The notes below the pieces were generated by a model that was given only the letters and a program-made list of their open reading frames with translations, had not been told where the DNA came from and did no database searches. The translations under genes were made by a program, and so were the position numbers. DNA of 36,759 nucleotides, from positions 1 to 36,759 of the forward strand of contig CALAZI010000193.1 in assembly GCA_937895955.1 (NCBI GenBank), written 5' to 3'. Origin of the DNA: an uncultured Alphaproteobacteria bacterium (GTDB taxonomy: Bacteria > Pseudomonadota > Alphaproteobacteria > Caulobacterales > Parvularculaceae). This document shows positions 25,876-33,089 of the stretch, one piece after another (position 1 is the first letter of the stretch; each line of letters starts with the position of its first letter).

Positions 25876-25905
25876 ACCGGCGCTGTGCTCTCACGCGCAC
25901 CCCGC

Positions 25906-25933
25906 TTGACGCTTCGCCGGCGATCTTTATGAC
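25906..25933 (+). promoter_or_regulatory. Candidate promoter of the tRNA-Val gene
   Basis: TTGACG (25906-25911) is one base from the -35 consensus. TATGAC (25928-25933), 16 bases further on, serves as -10. Transcription would start near 25940, about 27 bases before the mature tRNA. Confidence 0.55.
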
Positions 25934-25966
25934 GAGCCGGCCGCACTAAATCTCACCGATGTGATC

Positions 25967-26041
25967 GGGCGCGTAGCTCAGCGGTAGAGCACTACGTTCA
26001 CACCGTAGGGGTCACAGGTTCGAACCCTGTCGCGCCCACCA
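25967..26041 (+). tRNA. tRNA-Val (anticodon CAC)
   Basis: All four arms can be drawn. The acceptor stem GGGCGCG pairs with CGCGCCC, the D arm is GCTC/GAGC, the anticodon stem is CTACG/CGTAG with loop TTCACAC, and the T arm is ACAGG/CCTGT with loop TTCGAAC. The CCA end is encoded (26039-26041). The anticodon CAC reads GTG valine codons. The gene is 75 bases long, with a short variable loop. There is no integrase, att-like repeat or other tRNA next to it. Confidence 0.97.
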
Positions 26042-26311
26042 TAAACCGCTTTTTCTGAAACGGCGCGCAACCGCGATTGCATCGAAGATGCGCTTTGCTG
26101 CAACGCAGCATGGCAAGCGAGTCCCGGAGCCGGTCGCTTGTTGCAAATTTGGCACGGTCGGGATGGAGGCGTTCTAACAACCGACTCGTTTACTTTACGG
26201 CGACTCTTAGGCGCGCAAATACTGGACAACCGCGCTTCCCGCCCTCTTGCGGCGCCGGTCAAATTCGCCCCCTCTTGGGGCATCGCATACGCCCCTTTCA
26301 GGGAGGGGCTC
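26042..26311 (+). promoter_or_regulatory. Structured 5' leader region of the TonB-dependent receptor gene
   Basis: These 270 bases between the tRNA and the receptor hold several perfect short stems: GCATC/GATGC at 26079-26091, GCTGC/GCAGC at 26097-26109, CAAGCGA/TCGCTTG at 26114-26140, GCCCC/GGGGC at 26267-26281 and GCCCCT/AGGGGC at 26291-26309. The last stem includes the ribosome-binding site. I could not place a convincing promoter, so the transcript start and how many of these stems lie in the mRNA are unknown. A reading frame in phase with the receptor extends back to 26138, but its N-terminal part has no coding character. Confidence 0.5.
26267..26309 (+). promoter_or_regulatory. Two competing hairpins covering the receptor's Shine-Dalgarno sequence
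   Basis: Segment A (GCCCC, 26267-26271) pairs with B (GGGGC, 26277-26281) around CTCTT. Segment C (GCCCCT, 26291-26296) pairs with D (AGGGGC, 26304-26309) around a 7-base loop. D overlaps the GGAGG-containing purine stretch 3 bases before the ATG at 26312. B can instead pair with C, or A with D, which would free or block the ribosome-binding site. This has the layout of a translational switch, but no known riboswitch core was recognised. Confidence 0.45.
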
Positions 26312-29300
26312 ATGAAGGGGTTAACCATGAAAGCATCCAACGGCCTCGTTCGCATGACGGGACGTCTTCTTTGCGGCGCTGCAGTGAGCGCGATCGCCGC
26401 CGGCGCCGCATCGGCGCAATCGATCAGCGACGAAATCGTCGTCACCGCCCAGCGTCAGGAGCAATCGCTTCAGGACGTTCCGATCGCCGTCTCGGCGTTT
26501 GGCGGCGATGACCTGCAAGCGCGCCAGCTCGAAACGTTCGGCGACATTCAGTTCAACATCCCGAACTTCCAGTATTCACGGACGAACTTCACGGGAGCGG
26601 CCGTCTCCATCCGCGGCGTCGGCAACTTCCTCGTCGCCGCCAGCTCGGAAAACGCCGTCTCCGTTCACCTGAACGATTTCTTCCTGAGCTCGCCGCGCCT
26701 TTTCGAAACCGAATTCTTCGACATCGAACGGCTCGAAATTCTCCGCGGTCCCCAGGGCACGCTGTTCGGCCGCAACGCGACGGGCGGCGTCATCAACGTC
26801 ATCACCGCCAAGGCCTCGACGGACGGCTATAGCGGCTACGCTGACGCCGAATACGGCAATTACAATTCGGTGAAGGTCCAGGGCGCGATAAACGTCCCGC
26901 TTTCCGAAACGCTCGCGGTTCGCCTCGCCGGCACGACGATCCAGCGCGACGGCTACACGACGAACGTGTTTGACGGCCGCGACATCGACGATCGCAACAT
27001 CTACGCGCTGCGCGGTTCGGTCCGCTGGCTGCCGACGGAGAACACGACGATCGACATCACGACGAGCTATATGCGCGAAGACGATTCACGCATGCGTCAC
27101 CAGAAACAGGCCTGCGAAGCCGGCCCGCTCCAGCCGCTGCTCGGCTGCGACCCGAACGGCCCGCGCAGCTTCGATGCGCAAGACCCGCGCGCGACCTTCC
27201 TCGTCAACAACTCGGCTGAATCGCTCGGCGCCATTTTCGGCGCGGCGGCGGCGCCGTTCGGGCTTTATTCGCTCGCCGGCCCTGTCCCGCTCGGCCAGGC
27301 GCAACCTGCGGACCTGCGCTCGGTCAACTGGGACACGCGCCCGAAATACGATGCTGAAGAATCCATCTTCATGATGAATTTGAAGCACGATTTCGAAAAC
27401 TGGTCGTTCAAGCTTAACGGCGGCTGGGGCAATTCGAAGATCGCCACGCGCACCGATTATGACGGCGGCGTCGGCCCGCAATTCGCGCCGCCCGCCGCGC
27501 TCGCCCTCCTGCCGGGCGTCGCCGCGCTCTATTCCGACGGCCTGTTCCCAATTTCGAGCTTCGACGTCGGCGTTACGAACACCAACGGCAATGTCGGCGT
27601 CATCGGCGGTCATGTGTTCGACCGCTCCGATCGTTATCGCGCGACCGACCTGTCGATCGGCGAAACGGACCATTGGTCGGTTGAAGGCATTATCAACACC
27701 GACTTCGACAGCGCGTTCAATTTCCTGATCGGCGTCAATCACACCGAATCGAACGGCTACGCTGACTACGGCGTCGCCACGAGCGGCCTCGACTACTTCT
27801 CGCTCGTCGGCGGCACGCTGGCGGCGGCTTCAACCGCCCAGGCGACGGCCTGCGCGGTGACGCTGGCTGGCGGCGGCGCGCCGACGCCGGCGCAGATCGC
27901 GGGCTGCACGAACAGCTTCTCGACGCAGCCGATCCCGGCGCAGATCGCCGGCGGCCAGGCCTTCCAGGCGGCGGCGGCGCAAGGCTACAGTTTCTATCGG
28001 CCTTACTTCTATAACGACACGGACGACAACTTCCTCGATTCGACGTCGATTTTCGGTGAGATCTATATCGACCTCTCCGACACGCTGCGCTTCACCGGCG
28101 GCATTCGTCATAACTGGGACACGAAAGGCCTTCGCGATCGCGGCGGGCTGCTCGATTCCTTCGTTGCTTTTGCGACGGGAACGCTCCCGGCCGGCGTGAC
28201 GCCGGTCGTGCCGATCGGCACGCCGTCGGTTCGCGGCCTGCTCGATTCGGATGAATTCACGCAGAACACGCCGGGCGCAGTTAACGACTTCCGCGTCGTC
28301 GAAGGCGACTTCAATGCGACGACCGGCCGTGCGGTGCTTCAGTGGACGCCGAATGACAGCACGCAGTGGTATCTCTCCTGGACGCGCGGCTACAAGCCGG
28401 GCGGCTTCAACCCCCGCGCGGCGACCGCCAGCGTCGCTCCGACCTTCGATCCGGAAGTCATCAACGCTTTCGAACTCGGCGTGAAGGCGAATCTGGGATC
28501 GACGCTGCAGGCGAACATCACCGGCTTCTACTACGACTATTCGGGGCTGCAGGTGTCGCGTATCGCCCAGAACACCTCGTTCAACGAGAACATCGATGCT
28601 GAAATCTACGGCATCGAGGGCGAATTCGTGTGGGCGCCGACCGATCGCTTCACGGCGAACATGAACGTCTCCTATCTCCACACGGACATCGGCGCGTTCT
28701 CGACGGTTGACGTTCGCAACCCGACGGCCGGCCGCACCGACGTTGAACTGGTCGCGGACATCGTCCTCGGTCAGAACTGCGTCATCACGCGCGGCGCGAC
28801 CGATAGCCCGCTCCTGCTCGCCAATGGCGGCACGGCCCTTCCGGGCGGCGCAGCCAATCCTCTGAATGCGCTGATCGCCTCGCCGTTCTCGGTCTGCTCG
28901 CAGCTCGCGGGCAACATCGCGACGATCAACACCCTCAGCGGCGGCACCTATGCGGTCGTCCCGGGCGGCCTTGAACAGTCGATCGAAGGCAACCGCCTCC
29001 TCGGATCGCCGGAGTTCAAGATTGCGGGCGGCATCCAGTATGAAATGCCGATGGGCGCCAACCACGTCCTGACGCCGCGCGTCGACGCCTACTATCAGAG
29101 CAACTTCTACTCCAACAACTTCAATACGGAGCAGGACCTGATCGACGGCTACGCCTATCTCAACGCGCAAGTCACCTTTGCGCCGACGGAAGGCAACTGG
29201 GCGTTCCGCTTCTTCATGCAGAACCTCACGAACAGCGATGCGCTGACGGGCGCCTATGACTCGGGCGAAACGTCGGGCAACTTCCAGAACCTCTACATTC

Positions 29301-29344
29301 TGGAACCGCGCCGCTGGGGCGTCGGCCTCAACATGCAGTTCTAG
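26312..29344 (+). CDS. TonB-dependent outer-membrane receptor
   Basis: A protein of 1010 residues from the ATG at 26312 (a second ATG at 26327 is also possible). It has a signal peptide with AGAASAQ cleavage near residue 35. A TonB-box-like DEIVVTAQR follows, and then the plug domain (SVHLNDFFLSSPRLFETEFFDIERLEILRGPQGTLFGRNATGGVINVIT). A long beta-barrel ends in ...GVGLNMQF with the terminal phenylalanine needed for Bam insertion. Such receptors import siderophores, B12, or plant- and algal-derived carbohydrates using TonB energy; the substrate here cannot be read. Extracellular loops contain cysteine pairs (QACEAGPLQPLLGC, TACAVT...AGCTNS, NCVITRG...SVCSQ). There is no FecR/sigma gene or transporter next to it, and no N-terminal signalling domain. 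It ends in a strong terminator. Confidence 0.95.
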   Translation: MKGLTMKASNGLVRMTGRLLCGAAVSAIAAGAASAQSISDEIVVTAQRQEQSLQDVPIAVSAFGGDDLQARQLETFGDIQFNIPNFQYSRTNFTGAAVSIRGVGNFLVAASSENAVSVHLNDFFLSSPRLFETEFFDIERLEILRGPQGTLFGRNATGGVINVITAKASTDGYSGYADAEYGNYNSVKVQGAINVPLSETLAVRLAGTTIQRDGYTTNVFDGRDIDDRNIYALRGSVRWLPTENTTIDITTSYMREDDSRMRHQKQACEAGPLQPLLGCDPNGPRSFDAQDPRATFLVNNSAESLGAIFGAAAAPFGLYSLAGPVPLGQAQPADLRSVNWDTRPKYDAEESIFMMNLKHDFENWSFKLNGGWGNSKIATRTDYDGGVGPQFAPPAALALLPGVAALYSDGLFPISSFDVGVTNTNGNVGVIGGHVFDRSDRYRATDLSIGETDHWSVEGIINTDFDSAFNFLIGVNHTESNGYADYGVATSGLDYFSLVGGTLAAASTAQATACAVTLAGGGAPTPAQIAGCTNSFSTQPIPAQIAGGQAFQAAAAQGYSFYRPYFYNDTDDNFLDSTSIFGEIYIDLSDTLRFTGGIRHNWDTKGLRDRGGLLDSFVAFATGTLPAGVTPVVPIGTPSVRGLLDSDEFTQNTPGAVNDFRVVEGDFNATTGRAVLQWTPNDSTQWYLSWTRGYKPGGFNPRAATASVAPTFDPEVINAFELGVKANLGSTLQANITGFYYDYSGLQVSRIAQNTSFNENIDAEIYGIEGEFVWAPTDRFTANMNVSYLHTDIGAFSTVDVRNPTAGRTDVELVADIVLGQNCVITRGATDSPLLLANGGTALPGGAANPLNALIASPFSVCSQLAGNIATINTLSGGTYAVVPGGLEQSIEGNRLLGSPEFKIAGGIQYEMPMGANHVLTPRVDAYYQSNFYSNNFNTEQDLIDGYAYLNAQVTFAPTEGNWAFRFFMQNLTNSDALTGAYDSGETSGNFQNLYILEPRRWGVGLNMQF

Positions 29345-29366
29345 GAAAACCGACCAACTCGGCGGG

Positions 29367-29393
29367 AAAGGCGGCCTTCGGGCCGCCTTTTTT
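29367..29393 (+). terminator. Rho-independent terminator of the TonB receptor gene
   Basis: A perfect 10-bp stem (29367-29376 with 29381-29390) is capped by a stable TTCG tetraloop closed by C-G and followed by a run of T residues to 29393. It lies 22 bases after the stop codon. Confidence 0.93.
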
Positions 29394-29408
29394 GTTTTCC
29401 GCGCGTCG

Positions 29409-29438
29409 TTAACGATAAATCCAAACGAAACGTTAAAT
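29409..29438 (+). promoter_or_regulatory. Candidate promoter and CtrA-like half-sites before the tadE pair
   Basis: TTAACG (29409-29414) and TTAAAT (29433-29438) are 18 bases apart and could be -35 and -10. TTAACGAT is one base from the Caulobacter CtrA half-site TTAACCAT, and CGTTAA recurs 24 bases later (29431-29436). The spacing does not fit the full TTAA-N7-TTAA consensus, so control by CtrA is only a suggestion. Confidence 0.25.
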
Positions 29439-29529
29439 AGGATGATTCAAATTGTTCCCATTGACGGCGACCGGATCGGCCGACGCGCGAGCAGCGCCGA
29501 GGCAATCTCTCTGGGCGGAATTGGGCAGG

Positions 29530-30135
29530 ATGACGCGAAAAAGACGAAAGGCGTTGCGGCGATCCTTTGCGGCGTGCCGCAAGGGATCTTCCGCCGTCGA
29601 ATTCGCGCTTGTCGCGCCGGTTTTCCTGGCGCTCGTCTTTTCCATTCTTGAAGCCGGCGTTTTCTTTTTCATCGAAGCGGGCGTTGACGCCGCAAACGCC
29701 AAGGCGGCGCGCCTCATTCGCACCGGTCAGGCGCGGACGAATTCGATGTCGCGCGATGCGTTTTACAATGAAATCTGCAAGGTCGTGAAAATGTTCGGCG
29801 ATTGCGACACGCGCCTCACCGTCGATGTGGCGCGCTATTCCTCCTTCGCGGCGCTTGCGGCCGACGCCGACGATCCGGTCGTTTGCCGCGACGCCGATCA
29901 GGATGCTGTCGATAACATACCCTATCAGGCCGGCGGCGCCCGCGACATCGTTCGCATCCGCGTTTGCTACATGCACAAAAGCTTTAACCCCGCTCTCGGC
30001 CTTAACCTTGAAAAAACCGCCGGCGGATCGGTGAGAATGCTGTCGACGTCGATCTTCAGAAATGAGCCCTATGCAAACGAAGGCGCGGGAGGCGGAATCG
30101 GCGGCGGCAATGGCGGCGGCGATGATGACGATTAG
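29530..30135 (+). CDS. TadE/TadG-like pilus assembly (pseudopilin) protein, first of two
   Basis: A 201-residue protein with a basic N-terminus (MTRKRRKALRRSFAACRKG) and one TadE-like hydrophobic segment (SSAVEFALVAPVFLALVFSILEAGVFFF) with the characteristic AVEFA...P motif. A periplasmic domain follows with cysteines (ICKVVKMFGDC, VCRDADQ, VCYMHK). TadE-like proteins are processed pseudopilins of Tad/Flp pilus systems. I chose the ATG at 29530 (adjacent GGCAGG); the frame is open to a TTG at 29452. The tail is GAGGGIGGGNGGGDDDD, encoded where the next gene starts, with about 14 bases overlap. No other Tad machinery gene is in the window. Confidence 0.82.
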   Translation: MTRKRRKALRRSFAACRKGSSAVEFALVAPVFLALVFSILEAGVFFFIEAGVDAANAKAARLIRTGQARTNSMSRDAFYNEICKVVKMFGDCDTRLTVDVARYSSFAALAADADDPVVCRDADQDAVDNIPYQAGGARDIVRIRVCYMHKSFNPALGLNLEKTAGGSVRMLSTSIFRNEPYANEGAGGGIGGGNGGGDDDD

Positions 30136-30712
30136 GGCTGGCTTTCGCGCGGCTCGCCGCGCCTCAAAACGTCTTGCGCGTGCACGGTCGGGCGTCGCCG
30201 CGGTCGAATTCGCCTTTATCGCGCCGATCATGATCGTTCTGTTTTTCGGCGTCATCGAAGGATCGGCGGCCTATTCGGCGAACAGAAAAGTAATGCAGTC
30301 CGCAAACATGCTGGCCGATCTCGTCGCGCAGGAAACATCCGTAACGCAAGACAATCTCGACGATCTGTTCGTCGGCATGGAGGACGTCATCTCCTCGCGC
30401 GATATTGAAGTCGACTTCACGGTGACAAGCGTTTATCTCGATGCGGCGACGAATGAAGTGAAGGTTCACTGGAGCCGCAATTCGAAAGGCGAAACGCCCT
30501 ACCCTGCGGATTCCGTTTACGCCGGCCCTGTCGACGCCGCGCTGCTGGACGATAAGTCTTTTCTGATCGTGGCGGAAACCGACTTTGACTACGCCTCGCC
30601 AATATCGCAGAAAATCATCGGCGATGTCGCCATGCGCAAATTCGCGAGCCGCTGGCCGCGCCTGACCGCGAAGGTGCAATATTGCGTCAGCCCGGGCAAC
30701 TGCACGAGCTGA
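30122..30712 (+). CDS. TadE/TadG-like pilus assembly (pseudopilin) protein, second of two
   Basis: About 196 residues from the ATG at 30122. It again has a basic leader (RAARRASKRLARARSG) and a single TadE segment (VAAVEFAFIAPIMIVLFFGVIEGSAAYSANRKVMQSANMLADLVAQ), then a periplasmic domain ending in a cysteine pair (VQYCVSPGNCTS). It is a divergent paralogue of the preceding gene and overlaps it, so both are likely made from one transcript. The exact start is uncertain: ATGs at 30062, 30110 and 30125 are also in frame, and none has a clear Shine-Dalgarno. Confidence 0.8.
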   Translation: MMTIRAGFRAARRASKRLARARSGVAAVEFAFIAPIMIVLFFGVIEGSAAYSANRKVMQSANMLADLVAQETSVTQDNLDDLFVGMEDVISSRDIEVDFTVTSVYLDAATNEVKVHWSRNSKGETPYPADSVYAGPVDAALLDDKSFLIVAETDFDYASPISQKIIGDVAMRKFASRWPRLTAKVQYCVSPGNCTS

Positions 30713-30737
30713 AAAGCCCCGCCGCAGCGGGGCTTTT
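30712..30737. terminator. Bidirectional terminator between the tadE pair and the YbjN gene
   Basis: A perfect 11-bp stem is formed by 30712-30722 and 30727-30737 around the loop CGCA, ending in four T residues on either strand. It begins at the last base of the second TadE stop codon, and the opposing gene ends 25 bases further on. Confidence 0.85.
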
Positions 30738-30762
30738 CGCCGTTCAGGCCCGTACGGAACCT

Positions 30763-31491
30763 CTATTCGGTCAGGTTGGTGATTTTGTTGCGCGGCGCAT
30801 TGTCCGATTCGATCAGCTGGCGAACAAGCTCCGGCATCGCTTCAAAGCTCGCCTGATGGAGCGCAGAAAGCGTCCCGTCGCCGGCGTGTGAAATGTCGAA
30901 TCCCGCCGTTTCGGCGGAACGCACATTGAGGATCGAGGCCGACATGTCGTCGACATACCCGTCCGCGCTGACAGTCTTTGAATAGATTTCATCGCGGAAC
31001 TTTTGGGAGAGAGAGAAAAACGCCCTGAGGCTGGACGCGACATTGCCGCGCGGAATGCCGTAATCGGCGATGTCGTAACGGCTCAAAAAAGCGCTCGTTC
31101 CGTTGGCGTGGATGCCTGCGCTCGTAAAAGCGTATTTCTGGTTGAAGGCTGAAACCGATTGCGCATTTGACGCGCCGCCGCTGAACAGGGCGAAAAAATG
31201 GGCGCCGACGCATCTGGATTTCTTGTCAGCGCCGAGGCAGGCCGTTGGCGTAACGACAAAATTGAGCGCGCCGCCGATAGAAGCGGCGATGAAAGGATGT
31301 CCGTCGGCGAGCTGGCGCTCCTGCCAAACGATGCCAAGCTCCGTCAGCACGGGCCCGAGGTTGACCGGATCGAAATTGGCGACCGGTTGGTCCGGGTCTG
31401 AAATGAGTTCATTGCCCTGCGCGCTCGCCGCGGCGGCGGAAAGGACAAGCGCGAGCGCGCCAAGAGAAAGTCGGGCAAAAGTCTTCTTCAT
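30763..31491 (-). CDS. Exported YbjN-domain protein
   Basis: A 242-residue protein starting at the ATG at 31489-31491, with a signal peptide (MKKTFARLSLGALALVLSAAAASAQ). The mature part has YbjN-like features: an N-terminal segment around residues 40-70 (LGPVLTELGIVWQERQLADGHPFIAASIGGALNFVV), then C...KKSRCVGAHFFALFSG, then a helical region (VSAFNQKYAFTSAGI...SRYDIADYGIPRGNVASSLRAFFSLSQKF). YbjN is a poorly understood family tied to stress and motility phenotypes in enterobacteria. The secreted form here differs from the cytosolic E. coli protein, so function is not transferred. Two cysteines could form a disulfide. Confidence 0.75.
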   Translation of the reverse strand: MKKTFARLSLGALALVLSAAAASAQGNELISDPDQPVANFDPVNLGPVLTELGIVWQERQLADGHPFIAASIGGALNFVVTPTACLGADKKSRCVGAHFFALFSGGASNAQSVSAFNQKYAFTSAGIHANGTSAFLSRYDIADYGIPRGNVASSLRAFFSLSQKFRDEIYSKTVSADGYVDDMSASILNVRSAETAGFDISHAGDGTLSALHQASFEAMPELVRQLIESDNAPRNKITNLTE

Positions 31492-31630
31492 GAGATCCCC
31501 AATCCTGTTCAGCCGATATGGCGGCCGCAAGCGCCCCACCGCCCTGCGACATCAGCGATCTTAAGCGGCAAAGAGGCGGGGCGCAAATGCCGCGTGACTT
31601 TGCCCGCCGCGCGTGGTTGAAGCCGGCCCC

Positions 31631-32980
31631 ATGACCGAAAACCGCCCCAATAAAGCGAAAAAGCCCCGCGCCGAACCGGCGAAAACGCCGGCGCCGGCGG
31701 GTTTTGCGCCGCGGCGGGCCGCGCTCGACATCCTCACCCTGATCGCGAGCGGCAGGACGCTCGACCAGGCGTTCGAGACTTGCCGAACCTTCGGCGCGCT
31801 TGAAGGGCCGGATCGCGGTCTCGCCCATGCGATCGCCGCTTCGGTCATGCGCCGGCGCGGGACGCTCGATCATGTGATCGGCCCCTATCTCGACCGGCCC
31901 ATCCCGAAGCGCTCCGAGCGCGCAATGAACATCCTTCGCCTTGCAGCAGCGCAGAGCCTTTTTTTGCAGACGCCGGACCATGCGGTTGTTTCAATCGCCG
32001 TCGCGCTCGCCAAGGAATATCGCGAGACCGCTGGCTATGCCGGGCTGATCAACGCTGTTGCGCGAAAGATCGCCGCCTCAGGCGTGAAATCGCTCGACGG
32101 TTTGCCGGAGCGCATTGATACGCCGGGCTGGATGTGGCGCGGCTGGGAGCGAAATTTCGGTCCGGAGACGGCGCGCGCCGTCGCCCGCGCGCATCAACGC
32201 GAGGCGCCGATTGATCTGACGCCGCGCGATCCCCTGAGAGCCGGCGAAGTCGCCGAGACGACAGGCGGCGTTCTCTTGCCGAGCGGTTCGGTTCGCCTTC
32301 CGGCGGGCTCGAAAATTCCGACCCTTCCAGGCTTTGACGACGGCTTATGGTGGGTGCAGGACGCAGCGGCGGCGCTGCCGACGAAACTGCTGGGCGATGT
32401 CGAAGGCAAGCGCGTCTTCGATCTTTGCGCGGCGCCGGGCGGCAAGACGATGCAGCTTGCCGCCGCCGGCGCTGATGTCACGGCCGTAGACATCGAGGGC
32501 ATGCGCTTGAGGCTCGTCGCTGAAAATCTTGCGCGCACCAAACTCGCCGCCGAGACGGTCAAGGCGGACATCCTTGACTGGGCGCCGGACACGGCGGCTG
32601 ACGCGATTCTTCTCGATGCGCCCTGCACGGCGACCGGCACGATCCGTCGCCACCCCGACATCCTCTGGACCAAGGGCGAGGGAGAGTTGAAATCCCTCGC
32701 CGCGCTGCAGGCGAAAATGATCGACAAGGCGCTCGGCCTGCTCAAGCCCGGCGGGCTTCTCGTTTACTGCACCTGCTCGCTGCAGCCGGAAGAAGGGGAA
32801 AAACAGGCAGCCGCCGCGCTAGCCAGGCATGAAGGGATCGAGCGTATCCCGGTCCGACCTGAGGAAATCGGCGGGCTTGCGGCCGTCACCAGGGACGGGG
32901 ATCTGCGAACCCACCCGGCGATGCTCGCCGCCGAAGGGGGGCTGGACGGCTTTTTCGCCGCCCGCTTCCAAAAGCGTTAA
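31631..32980 (+). CDS. rsmB: 16S rRNA m5C967 methyltransferase RsmB
   Basis: A 449-residue RsmB/Fmu-type cytosine-C5 methyltransferase. Residues about 20-150 are a NusB-like RNA-binding domain (RRAALDILTLIASGRTLDQAFE). The Rossmann domain has the SAM loop FDLCAAPGGKTMQLAAAGADVTAVDI near residue 263, motif IV DAPCTATGT with Cys332, and the nucleophile Cys382 in YCTCSLQPEEGE. All key residues are present. The start was taken as the ATG at 31631; a GTG at 31613 adds six residues. It diverges from the YbjN gene. Confidence 0.93.
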   Translation: MTENRPNKAKKPRAEPAKTPAPAGFAPRRAALDILTLIASGRTLDQAFETCRTFGALEGPDRGLAHAIAASVMRRRGTLDHVIGPYLDRPIPKRSERAMNILRLAAAQSLFLQTPDHAVVSIAVALAKEYRETAGYAGLINAVARKIAASGVKSLDGLPERIDTPGWMWRGWERNFGPETARAVARAHQREAPIDLTPRDPLRAGEVAETTGGVLLPSGSVRLPAGSKIPTLPGFDDGLWWVQDAAAALPTKLLGDVEGKRVFDLCAAPGGKTMQLAAAGADVTAVDIEGMRLRLVAENLARTKLAAETVKADILDWAPDTAADAILLDAPCTATGTIRRHPDILWTKGEGELKSLAALQAKMIDKALGLLKPGGLLVYCTCSLQPEEGEKQAAAALARHEGIERIPVRPEEIGGLAAVTRDGDLRTHPAMLAAEGGLDGFFAARFQKR

Positions 32981-33089
32981 CCGTCTAATTTCAGCGCAAT
33001 TTCGCCGCGCCGCCCTTGTAACAGGCCGGCGAAATCCTGATATTCACCCTCGGTTTTAGGCAACCTTCGGATGAAAGGCTGATCTGTCC

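Noticed and set aside
25967..26041. tRNA-Val as an integration site for a mobile element
   Set aside because: No integrase, no direct repeat of the tRNA 3' end downstream, and no change in gene character that would mark an island.
26112..26142. Resemblance of the stem with GTCCCGGAGCCGG to a cobalamin riboswitch box
   Set aside because: Only a short, partial similarity. The rest of the B12 box and the conserved core are missing.
26321..26328. Exact CtrA half-site TTAACCAT next to the TonB receptor start
   Set aside because: It lies around the second possible start codon inside or at the edge of the coding region, and the same octamer occurs by chance in the 65-aa gene (20764-20771). The motif alone is too short.
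27830..29170. Minus-strand open frame of 446 codons inside the TonB receptor gene
   Set aside because: It is the antisense of the beta-barrel coding sequence. The highly charged translation has no motif.
29452..29529. TTG-initiated extension of the first TadE-like protein
   Set aside because: The added 26 residues are atypical for TadE proteins, which start with a short basic leader directly before the hydrophobic segment.
29442..29651. Short open frame starting with MIQIVPIDG before the first TadE gene
   Set aside because: It overlaps the TadE N-terminal coding region in another frame, and its translation becomes Arg/Cys-rich noise. A leader peptide cannot be excluded but is not supported.
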